The notes beneath the pieces are model-generated. The model was given only the letters and a program-made list of their open reading frames with translations, made no database searches and had not been told where the DNA came from. From Terebella lapidaria (Eukaryota; Annelida; Polychaeta; Terebellida; Terebellidae), in contig OX424567.1 of NCBI GenBank assembly GCA_949152475.1, positions 25,941,402-26,005,401 of the forward strand: DNA of 64,000 bases. The letters run 5' to 3'. Each line of letters begins with the position of its first letter. Position 1 is the first letter of the stretch. Below, piece after piece: positions 35,601 to 44,490 of the stretch. Both the position numbers and the translations under genes were made by a program.

Positions 35601-37138
35601 TACAGAAAGGTTTTAGCTTCATCCTATAATATTGGTATACCATCACGTCTTACAGAAAGGAACAACCAACAAATGGTGCAGTGCTCCAATTTGTCCTGCC
35701 ATATGAAGAGGTGGTACCATTCGCGCTGTGTGGGGTTTACCACCAGGAACCCACCTCCAGACGACGAAGACTGGTACTGTTGTGCTGATTGCAAGGTTCG
35801 TAATGACTTCATAAAACAATAAGGTTGATGACTTACTGTTGTCCCACATCTTTCCTTTGTTAATTTGATGTCGCTGATGACTTCAATACATGTCACCATT
35901 GTAAAGCTTTCATTTAATACAAATTAATTTACATGGCATAGTAGTCTGGTCAATCCGTGTTTTGCACATGCAATCGGGTGCGTCCTGGGGTCGCCATGGT
36001 CAAGTGTGCAGCCGAGTCGTGTCCATTGGGGACTAAATTCCACGTGGATTGCATCGCCAAAGCTCCTGAAAATGAAGGTACCAAATTATAACTTTGCGGA
36101 TAGCAACCTATCAAATTGTGTACCCAAAATTGGTGTTCTAAATTAGATATTGGAACCATTCAGATGTGCAGTGGTACTGCAGCAACACATGCGCAGGTTT
36201 GCAGGAGGACCACCTTCAACAATACACGGTTGACATGGTGTGGCGCGGTTTGATGGACGCCGCACACAGGGACGCCATCAGGGAAGCAGACGGAGCAGCC
36301 ATCATGGCCCAGTGGAGAGTGCACATGACATACTTTTGGGTGCATAACCACTATAAGTACTTGGCTATGACCCACAGGATGATGGCAGGTGAGTTAACGG
36401 ATACATAGATATTTTCTGTTGGTTGCAGATATTTTGTTCAATTTTCAGTAATGTATGCAACACTGTCCAAATCCACATTGTCCACATCAGTAGACATTCA
36501 TGTTTTTGAAGTACACATGCCAGAATATGTTGCAGGAATCAATGGTTGGCTCCCGAAGGAAATTGGCCACCAAATCGTTCACAACCGGACGGTCAACTTA
36601 CATGGAGGTGCGGGAAAGAACATCCCCATGGACAGGGTAAATGAGTTCTTCAACAAGGAATTCAAAGGTAGGTAACATGTCAGTTGCATGAAGCATATAA
36701 TAGAAGATCACTGTAATTCATGAAAATGCTGACGTAATATATTTCGTGTTCAAAATCAGGGTTGCACTAGTGCTTTTTCACACAGACACTCTGAAGCATT
36801 CCCACGGAGTGTACACACCGGCAGTAGTTCAGAGGGCTGCAATGCTCGTTGCACCAGCAGGACAAGACCTGGTCCGTGTCTTCCAGGAGAGTGTCGGCGA
36901 CAGTCCTCAGGTTTACCGGTCTTCATCTAACAAGCTGAAGATGAAGGACGTCAACAACTTCGTGAACACGTACCGTGCCGAGTCCCTGTTTGACTACATT
37001 CCCGGACGAGCCCATGCAACATTCCCAGCCCACACGGTCGTAAGACGATTGCCAAAAATACGGGACTTGAAAATAAGGCTCCAGCAATATGCCAGGAAAT
37101 TGGACGTCACAAGACAAACAAAAAAAACTGGTGGTTGA
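31832..37138 (+). CDS. DUF6589-like putative transposase with two PHD-like fingers, 16 exons
   Basis: Probable exons are 31832-32023, ~32254-32410, ~32514-32681, 32812-32938, 33060-33194, 33314-33491, 33763-33917, 34298-34480, 34595-34794, 34967-35234, 35368-35535, 35656-35795, 35945-36077, 36164-36388, 36536-36667 and 36786-37138. Together they give about 970 residues. From exon 3 on, every phase agrees with its neighbour except at exon 9. The order is: an N-terminal Cys pair (KCLKC); a nuclear-signal-like RSPPRKKRR; the core with AIVWDNTQINQERRHH, FNIGIIDANPSTTEGAF and LFNRCYKHLSAADRGTLF; an acidic linker; two PHD-like fingers; and a C-terminal region. The core matches my recollection of DUF6589, common in invertebrate genomes and here inside inverted repeats, so a transposase role is inferred. 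The Asp residues in WDN and IIDAN are candidate catalytic residues. Exons 1-3 have uncertain borders. Exon 9 carries a one-base frame defect near 34725-34745. The gene converges with the helicase gene. Confidence 0.82.
32461..32491. repeat. (ATT)n microsatellite in intron
   Basis: About ten ATT units within the second intron of the transposase gene. Confidence 0.95.
32812..35234 (+). CDS. Transposase exons 4-10 (DUF6589-like core)
   Basis: Exon 4 gives RLGVMFSIALFHRKPRKFSF, ending at a GC donor (AAG|GCAAGT). Exon 5 gives NMGLCQGMATARKNCDRIGV. Exon 6 is an acidic, Ser-rich insert. Exon 7 gives AIVWDNTQINQERRHH and HIWANAYAVADRV. Exon 8 gives EDIPLQDILPSVEDYTALR. Exon 9 gives FNIGIIDANPSTTEGAF and HKYVPSTPFGP. 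Exon 10 gives LFNRCYKHLSAADRGTLF, LRNEYSHRGVTAKVM and DFVKFVTTGLVL. In exon 9 the frame changes before VPVPQDFHHRGIMLQ, which still matches the family, so the break is recent. All other junctions keep phase. Confidence 0.82.
34816..34871 (+). repeat. Scrambled copy of exon 10 sequence inside the preceding intron
   Basis: Bases 34816-34854 are identical to 35066-35104 of exon 10. Bases 34856-34871 are identical to 35020-35035 of the same exon. In the intron the two pieces are adjacent and in reversed order relative to the exon. Confidence 0.9.
35368..36388 (+). CDS. Transposase exons 11-14: acidic linker and two PHD-like fingers
   Basis: An acidic stretch (EECSDDEDTDDDEGG) leads into the first finger: WCFCGKG, MVQCSNLSC, KRWYHSRCVGF and DWYCCADC. 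This fits C4HC3 spacing and includes the usual aromatic before the His-x-x-Cys pair. The second finger reads VFCTCNR, MVKCAAESCP, TKFHVDCIAKAP and QWYCSNTC, again C4HC3-like. Each finger is split by an intron within it. PHD fingers usually bind histone H3 tails, so a chromatin-targeting role is possible. After them comes VWRGLMDAAHRDAIREADGA, an alpha-helical-looking segment. All phases agree. Confidence 0.87.
36536..37138 (+). CDS. Transposase exons 15-16 (C-terminal region)
   Basis: Exon 15 gives INGWLPKEIGHQIVHNRTVN and NIPMDRVNEFFNKEFK, a segment I associate with the end of DUF6589 domains ('G..G....D...E..N...K'). Exon 16 gives HSHGVYTPAVVQRAAMLVAP, then a basic tail ending TRQTKKTGG and a stop at 37136-37138. 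The acceptors TATGTTGCAG and TTCACACAG fit phase 1. Confidence 0.78.
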
Positions 37139-37183
37139 GAAATGCACTGCAAGCACACACATAGCATACAAAACACCACATCC

Positions 37184-37435
37184 AGAGATGGGAGTTCGAA
37201 TCTCCCCCACCTTGCCGAAAAATAGGGGTGGTAGTAGTTCATTGGCAGAACACTGGATGGAACAAATCAAAGTATCGAAACACGAATACATTTCCCAATG
37301 CTCACACCACAACTAATCACCCACTCATCACCCACAACTAATAACATACGAAACTCACACCCAGAGATGGGAGTTCGATTCTCCCCCACTTTGCCGAAAC
37401 TTAAGGCTCAAAGGTGGTAGCTCAGTGGCAGAGCA
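37184..37435 (+). other. Broken tRNA-like halves in T-arm then D-arm order, two units
   Basis: GGGAGTTCGAATCTCCC (37190-37206) is a perfect T-stem and loop followed by CCACCTT and G. About 40 bp later comes GGTGGTAGTAGTTCATTGG, a D-arm-like 5' half. A second unit has GGGAGTTCGATTCTCCC near 37369-37385 and AAGGTGGTAGCTCAGTGG at 37411-37428. The AAGGTGG of the second 5' half is exactly complementary to the CCACCTT of the first 3' half. No intact cloverleaf is present. The units are about 178 bp apart. Confidence 0.65.
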
Positions 37436-37439
37436 ATGG

Positions 37440-38153
37440 GTTAAAAACATTATTTATCACAACACCATTTGGAAAATCTGTTTACATTAGTATACAAAAA
37501 AATGTATTTCCTATTGAAGAGAACATAATTTTTTTTGAATTTGCGAAAAAATTCATAGTATTCGTATTCGAATACTTCAGCAAAGTATTTGTATTCATGA
37601 ATACTTTACATTAATACTTTAATACTTTAGATGAACGAAATGTAATTCCTAACCATTACCATCTGTGGGCTCATGCTGTATAATCATGCTTTTATCACTA
37701 GACTGGTATTATCACTAATTATGGTCCACAAAGACAAATTCCTGGCACTGTTAGCAGAGCCAGGAACCACAAGTGTGAAGCATGATCAATTGATAATATC
37801 AGGTACCCAGGGTACCCTGCGTCAGCTGGCTTCCAGCGGAGTACTGGACAACACAATGGGTGTAGTTTCTGGTAGATGTACTCTGCTACTACATGAATCA
37901 TTGCTGTTAATCCCTTACACACGTGGCTGACTATTGTACAATTACTGTTTTTAGTTTAGTCAACACAGAGTGGTGACATCCCCATCCCCCAAAACAGTAT
38001 TTTACCAGTGAACCATCAAAGATATCATTTATGATTATGTTTAATGCACATAATATGAAATATGTATGGATGACAATATATACAATGAATGGGGATTATA
38101 TGTACACTTCCCATGATTGGAAGGTGGACATCACATGTCATCATGAACATATA
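37440..38153. other. Transposon interior between genes, no gene recognised
   Basis: Includes a low-complexity stretch (GTATTCG and AATACTT repeats near 37560-37630). Open frames here match nothing known. Confidence 0.4.
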
Positions 38154-39323
38154 CAGTCAAACCTGGTGAGCGATACACCTTTATATGGGCGACACCTGCC
38201 CAAGCTAGACGTTTTCTGAAAGTCCCGATCCCTCTGCTATTTTAAATGTACTGTGAATGCGATACACCTGCTCAACGGCGCCGAGCGCCAGTGATTTGCA
38301 GTCCGCAATCTACGATAACCCTATGTATGAGCGCCAGTCACATGAGCGATGTCACCGGTCGATTGTTCAACGCCAATTATGCACGGTGATTCCCGTTATT
38401 GATCGGTGTCGTCACATGCTGTTAACCAATGGCAGTAGCGGATTCCATCACTGAGGTTAATTATGGGCGGGGCATCGCTGTCACGTTTCATTGATTGCCG
38501 TTATAGCACGTACATTATCAATATCGCATACATGACCAATTTTAAATTAAAATAAACACTGTAATAGATTGTGATCAAATGAAGCCTGGTCACACTGCTG
38601 GTTGTATTCCCTGATGTGATTTCAAGTCGCAGACATAGTGACTCCACGCACCGCTTACTTTTTGTTGACACGGGTGACACGTAATAACAAATCGAGTAGC
38701 TGACTGCCGAGTAGAATAATACAATTCAAGAAATTCACTATCAATGCCAGTGCGATGTTGCTTTATTTCATATCAGTACTTACTGGCAAATCAACAACCA
38801 TGTCTAAACCAGAAACAAAATCTCAACCTGTAACGCTCTCACTCGCCGACAAAGTGAAGGCGATTGAACTGTATAATAAACTACAAAGTTGGCGCAAAGT
38901 TGTCGATGCCTTTTGGCAAGATTATGATGAGATTATGATGATGACAATAAAAAATCTAAAATGTGCAACTCGGAATAGAAACAAGTGAAAAACAAGAAAA
39001 AAAACACATTTAATTTGATTTCATTTTTATTTAATTGTTTTTAAAATATTATTTTTTCAGACAAAGGCACCAAGTCGTAAAAAGTACTGTATGTCTATCC
39101 ATTCTGTTTTAGATTTTTGGATTTGTACATTTACTTGTGTATCGTGACATTGGGTGATCGTTATAATGAGAATAAATGATTGATACGGACATATTGTGTT
39201 GATACATATATGTTAAAATTTTACTTGGCGCCCGGCTATCTCACCCTGGATAACAGAGCCACCTCCATAAGCGAGACATTTTGTCAAAGTCCCCAGCGTG
39301 TCTCACATAGACAGGTTTGACTG
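38154..39323. mobile_element. pogo/Tigger-like deletion derivative nested in the transposon
   Basis: The left end CAGTCAAACCTGGTGAGC and the right end (reverse complement CAGTCAAACCTGTCTATG) share CAGTCAAACCTG. A TA precedes the left end; the right flank reads CA. CAGT..AACC ends with TA flanks are typical of pogo/Tigger elements. An open frame at 38800-38988 encodes the N-terminal helix-turn-helix. The rest of the transposase is missing. Confidence 0.82.
38800..38988 (+). pseudogene. Fragment of pogo/Tigger transposase, N-terminal helix-turn-helix
   Basis: MSKPETKSQPVTLSLADKVK followed by AIELYNKLQSWRKVVDAF matches the psq/CENP-B-like start of Tigger transposases ('LSLxDKVxxIxLxExGxSxRKVAExF'). 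It is about 62 residues long and then runs into unrelated sequence and a stop. The DNA-binding domain is partial and the DDE domain is absent, so it cannot be functional as a transposase. Confidence 0.75.
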
Positions 39324-39336
39324 CAATGAATTACAA

Positions 39337-40986
39337 TTAATTGCGGCAAGGGCATGTCGACCTACAGTAACTGCAACACATACAGAATTCACACACGCAC
39401 GAATCACATTGGAGACCACAAGCTGAACGTGAGTTCAATTTGTCTAGGATGGAGGTGTCGATTCCGTCCATATGAACGTCTTCAAAATCTGTATGCGGAA
39501 GCACGACCCCTGTTTCACATGGTCCTTCACCATGGTGGTCCAATCGGGGTCCTCACTCTGCATCCGCACTGCATGCAGGGTGGCTTGTCCGGGCTGACCG
39601 CGTCGGGCACACCTGCCCACCTCCTGCCAGTAGTGTGCCACGCTCTGGCTCAGTCTCCAGTGGACCACGACATCGACATCACGTCTGTCTATGCCCATCC
39701 CAAACGCAATGGTTGACACCAAAATCCGGAGGTTCGTTTGGCCGGTGAACGTTACTAGGATGTCATCAGTCATGTCCGGCGTCAGGCTTCGATGGAATTG
39801 GTTGACGATACGGTTGCCAAAACCGCGGTTGCCATCAACCCAAGCCTTGTCGCCCAACGACCCAACCAGCCACATGTGCACATTGCTCACCATGTTCGTA
39901 GTGGGACAGTAGGTGAGCACTTTTTGGCAGCTAGACGAGTTTGCCCGCACGTCCTCGACGATCCAGGCCAAGTCCTTGAAACTTTTCTTCTTGGTGACGT
40001 CCAAGAAAACGTTCGGCCTGTCCGGGAGCATCCCAACGACGTGAAGGTCGGGGAAAGCGAGGGTCGACTTGATGACCGTCAGCATTGCGGGGGTGCAAGT
40101 AGCGGTGAGTAGCAGCCAAGGGCAGCGGACGACACTGCGCACCTCCTCCATCCGCATGTAGGTGCCTCTAAATGTTTCACCCCTGCAACATGAAATGTCT
40201 AAGGGAATCATGAGAATGACACACGTATTGAAGTAATGAATTACTAACAAACACACAAACATTTTATTGTACCCATTACATGTACTGAATTTATTATGTA
40301 GTTTGCTAATAATTGCTCCCCATATACCCAAAGCTTACCACAATGGAACACAGTGGACCTCGTCGCAAACAACCAAGGCAATGGCGTGACGCATGTCCTT
40401 CAACCATTCAAACCATCTGCGCGACACAATAGCTTCCGGTGATGCAAAAACCAGTTGTTGCTTCCCGCTTGTTATACCTGAAATTAACGGAATCACATTT
40501 GGACGACACAACTATACAAAAGGTGATAAGAGTATATTCCACACACATAATGTGTATGGATAACTGATCGACCTACTGTCTATGGTGTCAGGCGTCATGT
40601 CGCTTTCAGCTGTGATGATCGCGGCTGAGATGCTATGGGCTGTCCAAAACAAAGCTTGATCTCTCATTAGAGCCTTCAGCGGGCTTATGACCAAAGCTAT
40701 GTGCTTCTTGTGTGGTTCCTTCTACAAAAGGTAATGAAGTGTCCTAAAATGAGGTTATGCCCAAAAGAAAACCTCACAATATCGAACAATTGAACGTAAA
40801 ACTTACCATATTCATTACTGCAGGAAAAACCCCATACACAAGGCTCTTCCCAGAACCAGTCGGATATATCCCGAGGGTGTCGCTCCCATCCACACATCGC
40901 TGGAACAAACGTCCTTGCCACTCATGCAGGTCCCGCGGAAGACTGCAATTTTCGGTCGCTTGTTGGTACAGTGGTTTCATATCCAT
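39337..40986 (-). CDS. RecQ-like superfamily II DNA helicase of the transposon, four exons
   Basis: Exons on the minus strand are 40986-40807, 40721-40577, 40477-40339 and 40182-39337, with GT/AG borders and matching phases. The ATG at 40984-40986 is the first in frame. Motifs in order: Q-motif-like LHEWQGRLFQ (~20-29); Walker A YPTGSGKSLVY (41-51); motif Ia VISPLKALMRDQ (71-82); FASPEA (119-124); motif II CDEVH (146-150); motif III LLTATCTP; motif IV KVLTYCPTT; motif V ILVSTIAFGMGID; and motif VI HYWQEVGRCARRGQPGQATL. This is a complete RecQ-type ATPase core of about 400 residues. It probably unwinds DNA in the nucleus during transposition. The first frame ends shortly after SCFRIQILKTF. The cysteine-rich tail (ACGLQCDSCVCEFCMCC and STCPCRN, ending 39337) lies one base out of frame, indicating a single-base loss near 39470-39480. 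A host RecQ origin cannot be excluded, but its place inside the inverted repeats argues for a transposon gene. Confidence 0.88.
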
Positions 40987-41094
40987 GTTGAAGCTGGGGT
41001 GATTGACTGGCAGCTAAATCTATATATAGCGGCTGTGAGTGACGCAGAAACGCGCCAGTAAGACCATCCTTGAGTCGATTTAATAAAGGTGCAA

Positions 41095-41476
41095 AACGTG
41101 GTGCCAGTGCTCTTGCACTTGGTAGGGTCCAGCTATGTTATCGTACGATCATGCGAGTTGATTATCTACCGCGTGTGTGGTGAAATACATGTGGTCGGTG
41201 TTTCCTTGCGTGGCCGATTTCCGGGACTGAAAATGGCAGTTTGTGGAATAAATTGTTGTATCTGATGTGAAATGTTCTAAAACACGCAAAGTATGAGTGA
41301 TGTGCTTAAAGTCTCTATGTAGAATCGTACAATACAGTGTCAGGTATTATTTAAAAGTATCCGTAGCTTTGTACGTGCATTTCTTCAACTGCGCGTTCTT
41401 TGATTTAAAACCTCTATAAATATCATGGCGAGTTGGGCTAACCAATACCTAGTAATTGGTTAGGCTTGGATAACTA
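41095..41476 (-). repeat. Right terminal inverted repeat
   Basis: It is the reverse complement of 30388-30769 with about seven substitutions and no indel seen. It lies about 110 bp upstream of the helicase start codon, so it may contain the helicase promoter. Confidence 0.95.
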
Positions 41477-41485
41477 CAATACCAG
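41477..41485. repeat. Right target-site duplication
   Basis: CAATACCAG, identical to 30379-30387. Confidence 0.88.
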
Positions 41486-42259
41486 TATCCATACGTGCAC
41501 ACATTTCCTCATATAATTAGGGCTACATATTTCCCGCCTTAGCCGTAATGCACATATTATCTATTGGTGTGACGAATTTGTATGGTTCCCAGTACATCAC
41601 GTGCATAGATATCTCCCGGTGATGTAGCCACATCTACAGTATAGTTATCATACACATTTGTACACAACATACAAACAGGCCGTGTGACCTGGCAAATTTT
41701 GTACTCGTATGTTGTTGAGCAGTACTCAGTCGCTCAGTCATTGTATGCTATATTAGTAACCTAGAATACATGCCAATAGGTGGACACATGTAACATAGTA
41801 TGTACATGTACAATTGGACAGACTATCAAGGGTGACGCTATCAATGTTATATGATTACAAAATATTACGTCAGAGATATCACCCATCTGTTTACACCCTA
41901 CATTCATCCACTATGCTATAAACGCTGAAATATAGATTTGCACGCAATAAAATCCATTACATAGAGACATCGAGGATGTTCTGTATGCCTCCTTGGTCTA
42001 TTGATTATACCACACTGTAGGCTAATTGCCCCCTCCTTTCATACGGCCAAAAATCCCCCTGGTCGGCCTAGGCCAAAGGCACCTACTTACGTCACCAGTC
42101 AGCACGAAAGGTTCAGGCGATGTCTCAAAAGCTCGAAGGGATTGTACGGTATCTCTTTATATAACATACTTACAGCTTTAAGGCACACAGGCAACTGTTT
42201 TGACAGCTACAATACGTGCTGCAGTCTCGTAACGGATGCAATGGGCAGATAGATATACA
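41486..42259. other. Flanking host DNA, no gene recognised
   Basis: AT-rich, no supported feature. Confidence 0.4.
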
Positions 42260-43070
42260 GGCTAAGTGTCTGTGGTTCCAGTCCTTGTGCTCAGTCATAT
42301 GTGTGTCCTGCAGACAAGCTTGACGTTCATGGCGACAGGCAACATTTCGAAACACTCGCAATCTCTCAGGATAGCTGTCGATTCAAGTTTAATTATTTTT
42401 GTCTCAGAAAAAAACATTCGTCAGCCGCATGTGATGGTTTGACCATCGGCAATTCATGAATATTAAAGTATCCGAGACACTATGTCAGGTATGTACATGT
42501 GTGTGTCTCCTGGTGAGATATAAAAGGTTATCACGTCTCGCGAATGTCGCATGTCACTTTATCCCTGGCATTTAAGGCTTATGGAAAAATGGTATATCAA
42601 TGTCTCATTGTCTCATTTGACAGTCTTGGTATGATGCATCTTATTTCATTAGTATCATTCAATATATAGGCCTGTGTATAACAATATACATGTATGCTAT
42701 ATAAATCACGTCTATAAACCATGGCAAAGGGCAGTCTTTATACGGTCACGTCTGGTCGTATATTACAATGCCATTCTGTCCCATCCACATCCTATCTTGT
42801 CATGTGCTGCAGGTGGCAATCTTGGACATCTCATCTGCTTCACCAGACAAAAGTCGTTACCTTCCGAACATTACTACCACTCAAGCCTATAAAGATGCTG
42901 CTATCGAATCTTTGTTTCTCTTTTCATCTCGCTGAATCAGTGAATCAAATGCATGAAACATTTCTGCTAACACATTGGGACAAGCCAAGGTAAACACAAA
43001 ACTACTAAAACTGTGAAACAATAACTATGATCTCAGAAGTAAGGATTAATGAATGCGAGCAAAAAATTCG

Positions 43071-43195
43071 GGCCCAAGTACCGTACACTGCTCCTTAATA
43101 CTACTGGTCCACTGAAAACATACCATTTAATCCGTCTGGCACCTTTTTAATCCTTATTGAATATAGAGGAAGGCGCAGGATATGATACTTGGGCC
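43071..43195. mobile_element. 125-bp hAT-like MITE, insertion 1
   Basis: The ends GGCCCAAGTA and TACTTGGGCC are inverted repeats. Flanks are AAAATTCG on the left and AAACTTCG on the right, an 8-bp duplication with one change. A duplicated copy lies at 46256-46380. Confidence 0.85.
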
Positions 43196-43323
43196 AAACT
43201 TCGTTTCACTAAGCTTTTGGAACACATGTTGAGGTTAGATTTGTTTACATCCACAAACACCTGTGGCCGAAAGCACACTCAGTGTGAACAAAACCAGACA
43301 TAGACTTGTTTTAGACGGAAATG

Positions 43324-43448
43324 GGCCCAAGTACCGTACACTGCTCCTTAATACTACTCGTCCACTGAAAACATACCATTTAATCCGTCTCGCACCTTTT
43401 TAATCCTCATTGAATATAGAGGAAGGCGCAGGATATGATACTTGGGCC
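43324..43448. mobile_element. 125-bp hAT-like MITE, insertion 2
   Basis: Nearly identical to the element at 43071, with a perfect 8-bp duplication CGGAAATG at 43316-43323 and 43449-43456. A duplicated copy lies at 46509-46633. Confidence 0.88.
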
Positions 43449-43799
43449 CGGAAATGTATGTACGCCAGGCACAATTTATTCCAAGTCAAACAATTGAGAA
43501 TTCGCGTGTACGCGGACACTTTGTTGAAAACTCCTCGACTTTTTGTTAATCTTCCTGCTAAGACTTTCACCATGTGCAAGTTCTTTCCACTATGGACCAT
43601 CTTCACCTAGTGCACTCATCTGATAACCCACGGTCTCCTTATCGTAGGCTACCACGCCGCTGAGCTTTATTGGCAGAGCAGATTATAGAAGCTGAAAAAT
43701 TACACGAAACAAAGAGGGCGTAGTCATGCCCAGAAACATTGATCTTAACTGCCAATGGTACGATGAACCTTTTATTTAATACCTGTGCATCATGCTTTT

Positions 43800-44490
43800 T
43801 TATTACCCTCACCCCGATGGGTATGGTATTGCATTTAGCATTTAGCTGTATGTATGTATGTCTGTCTGCATGCATAACTCAAAGACAAGCGGTCGTAATT
43901 GATATTTTCCAACTTTCAGGTATTTCAAGATTCATTACAATATTGTGAAGGCAGTTTTCAATCTATTTGAACTGTTTTTGTTCAGCAGATGTGTCTTGCT
44001 AGTAAAAACTCTACTATGTACAGCTCTAACGACAAGTTCAAGGTCACAGAAAGACTCAAAATCGAAAAATTGCAATAACTTTGCTTATATTCATTTTACT
44101 ATTGCCCCTATGTGATTGATGGTCATACACCAAAAGTTCCTTATTATCTCCCAAGGTCGAAAATGTAAAGGTCATCAGCTGAAATCACAGGTCTGCAATC
44201 ACAGTTGCAATTCCCAAACTACTGAGGATATTCAAACGAATATTAAAAAACAAAGAATAAAACATAACTCTGAGAATGTTTTCGAAGTTTGGAGGTCAGT
44301 GTCAAGGAATTCATACCGCGGTCCGTAATAAGGTCAAAATCGAAACAATGTTATAACTCAGTTTTTCTTCAATATTAACTTTTTTCCTATGCTATTATCG
44401 GCCAAGCTCGAAAATGTAATGGTCATGAGCCTAATTTCAGTAACAAAACTTCTGGAGCGAGGGTCTGTAACCTCTGATTGTCAGTGCTGG
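43800..44490 (+). repeat. Interspersed repeat, family of 7985-8745
   Basis: ACTCAAAGACAAGC, GTTTTTGTTCAGCAGATG, ACAAGTTCAAGGTCACAG, CCAAGGTCGAAAATG and GGTCATCAGCTGA appear in the same order as at 7985-8745. It is absent from the paralogous block near 61.8 kb, so it is an insertion after that duplication or a loss there. Confidence 0.7.

Larger units (their letters stand above)
30388..41476. mobile_element. 11.1-kb DNA transposon with 382-bp TIRs, AcademH-like
   Basis: Terminal inverted repeats at 30388-30769 and 41095-41476 match over 382 bp with about 7 substitutions by eye. They begin TAGTTATCC and end GGATAACTA. A perfect 9-bp direct repeat, CAATACCAG, flanks the element. Inside are two convergent spliced genes: a putative transposase on + (31832-37138) and a RecQ-like helicase on - (39337-40986). 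Later insertions inside are a retroelement 3' end, a hAT-like MITE and a pogo derivative. A DDE-type transposase paired with a superfamily II helicase between long inverted repeats recalls the AcademH lineage of Academ transposons, which as I recall includes mollusc families. That naming is from memory. Each gene shows one clear frame defect, so this copy is probably inactive but fairly young. Confidence 0.92.

Noticed and set aside
43071-43448. The two 125-bp direct repeats as LTRs of a small element
   Set aside because: Each repeat has its own inverted ends and its own 8-bp flanking duplication, which fits two separate MITE insertions and not a pair of LTRs.
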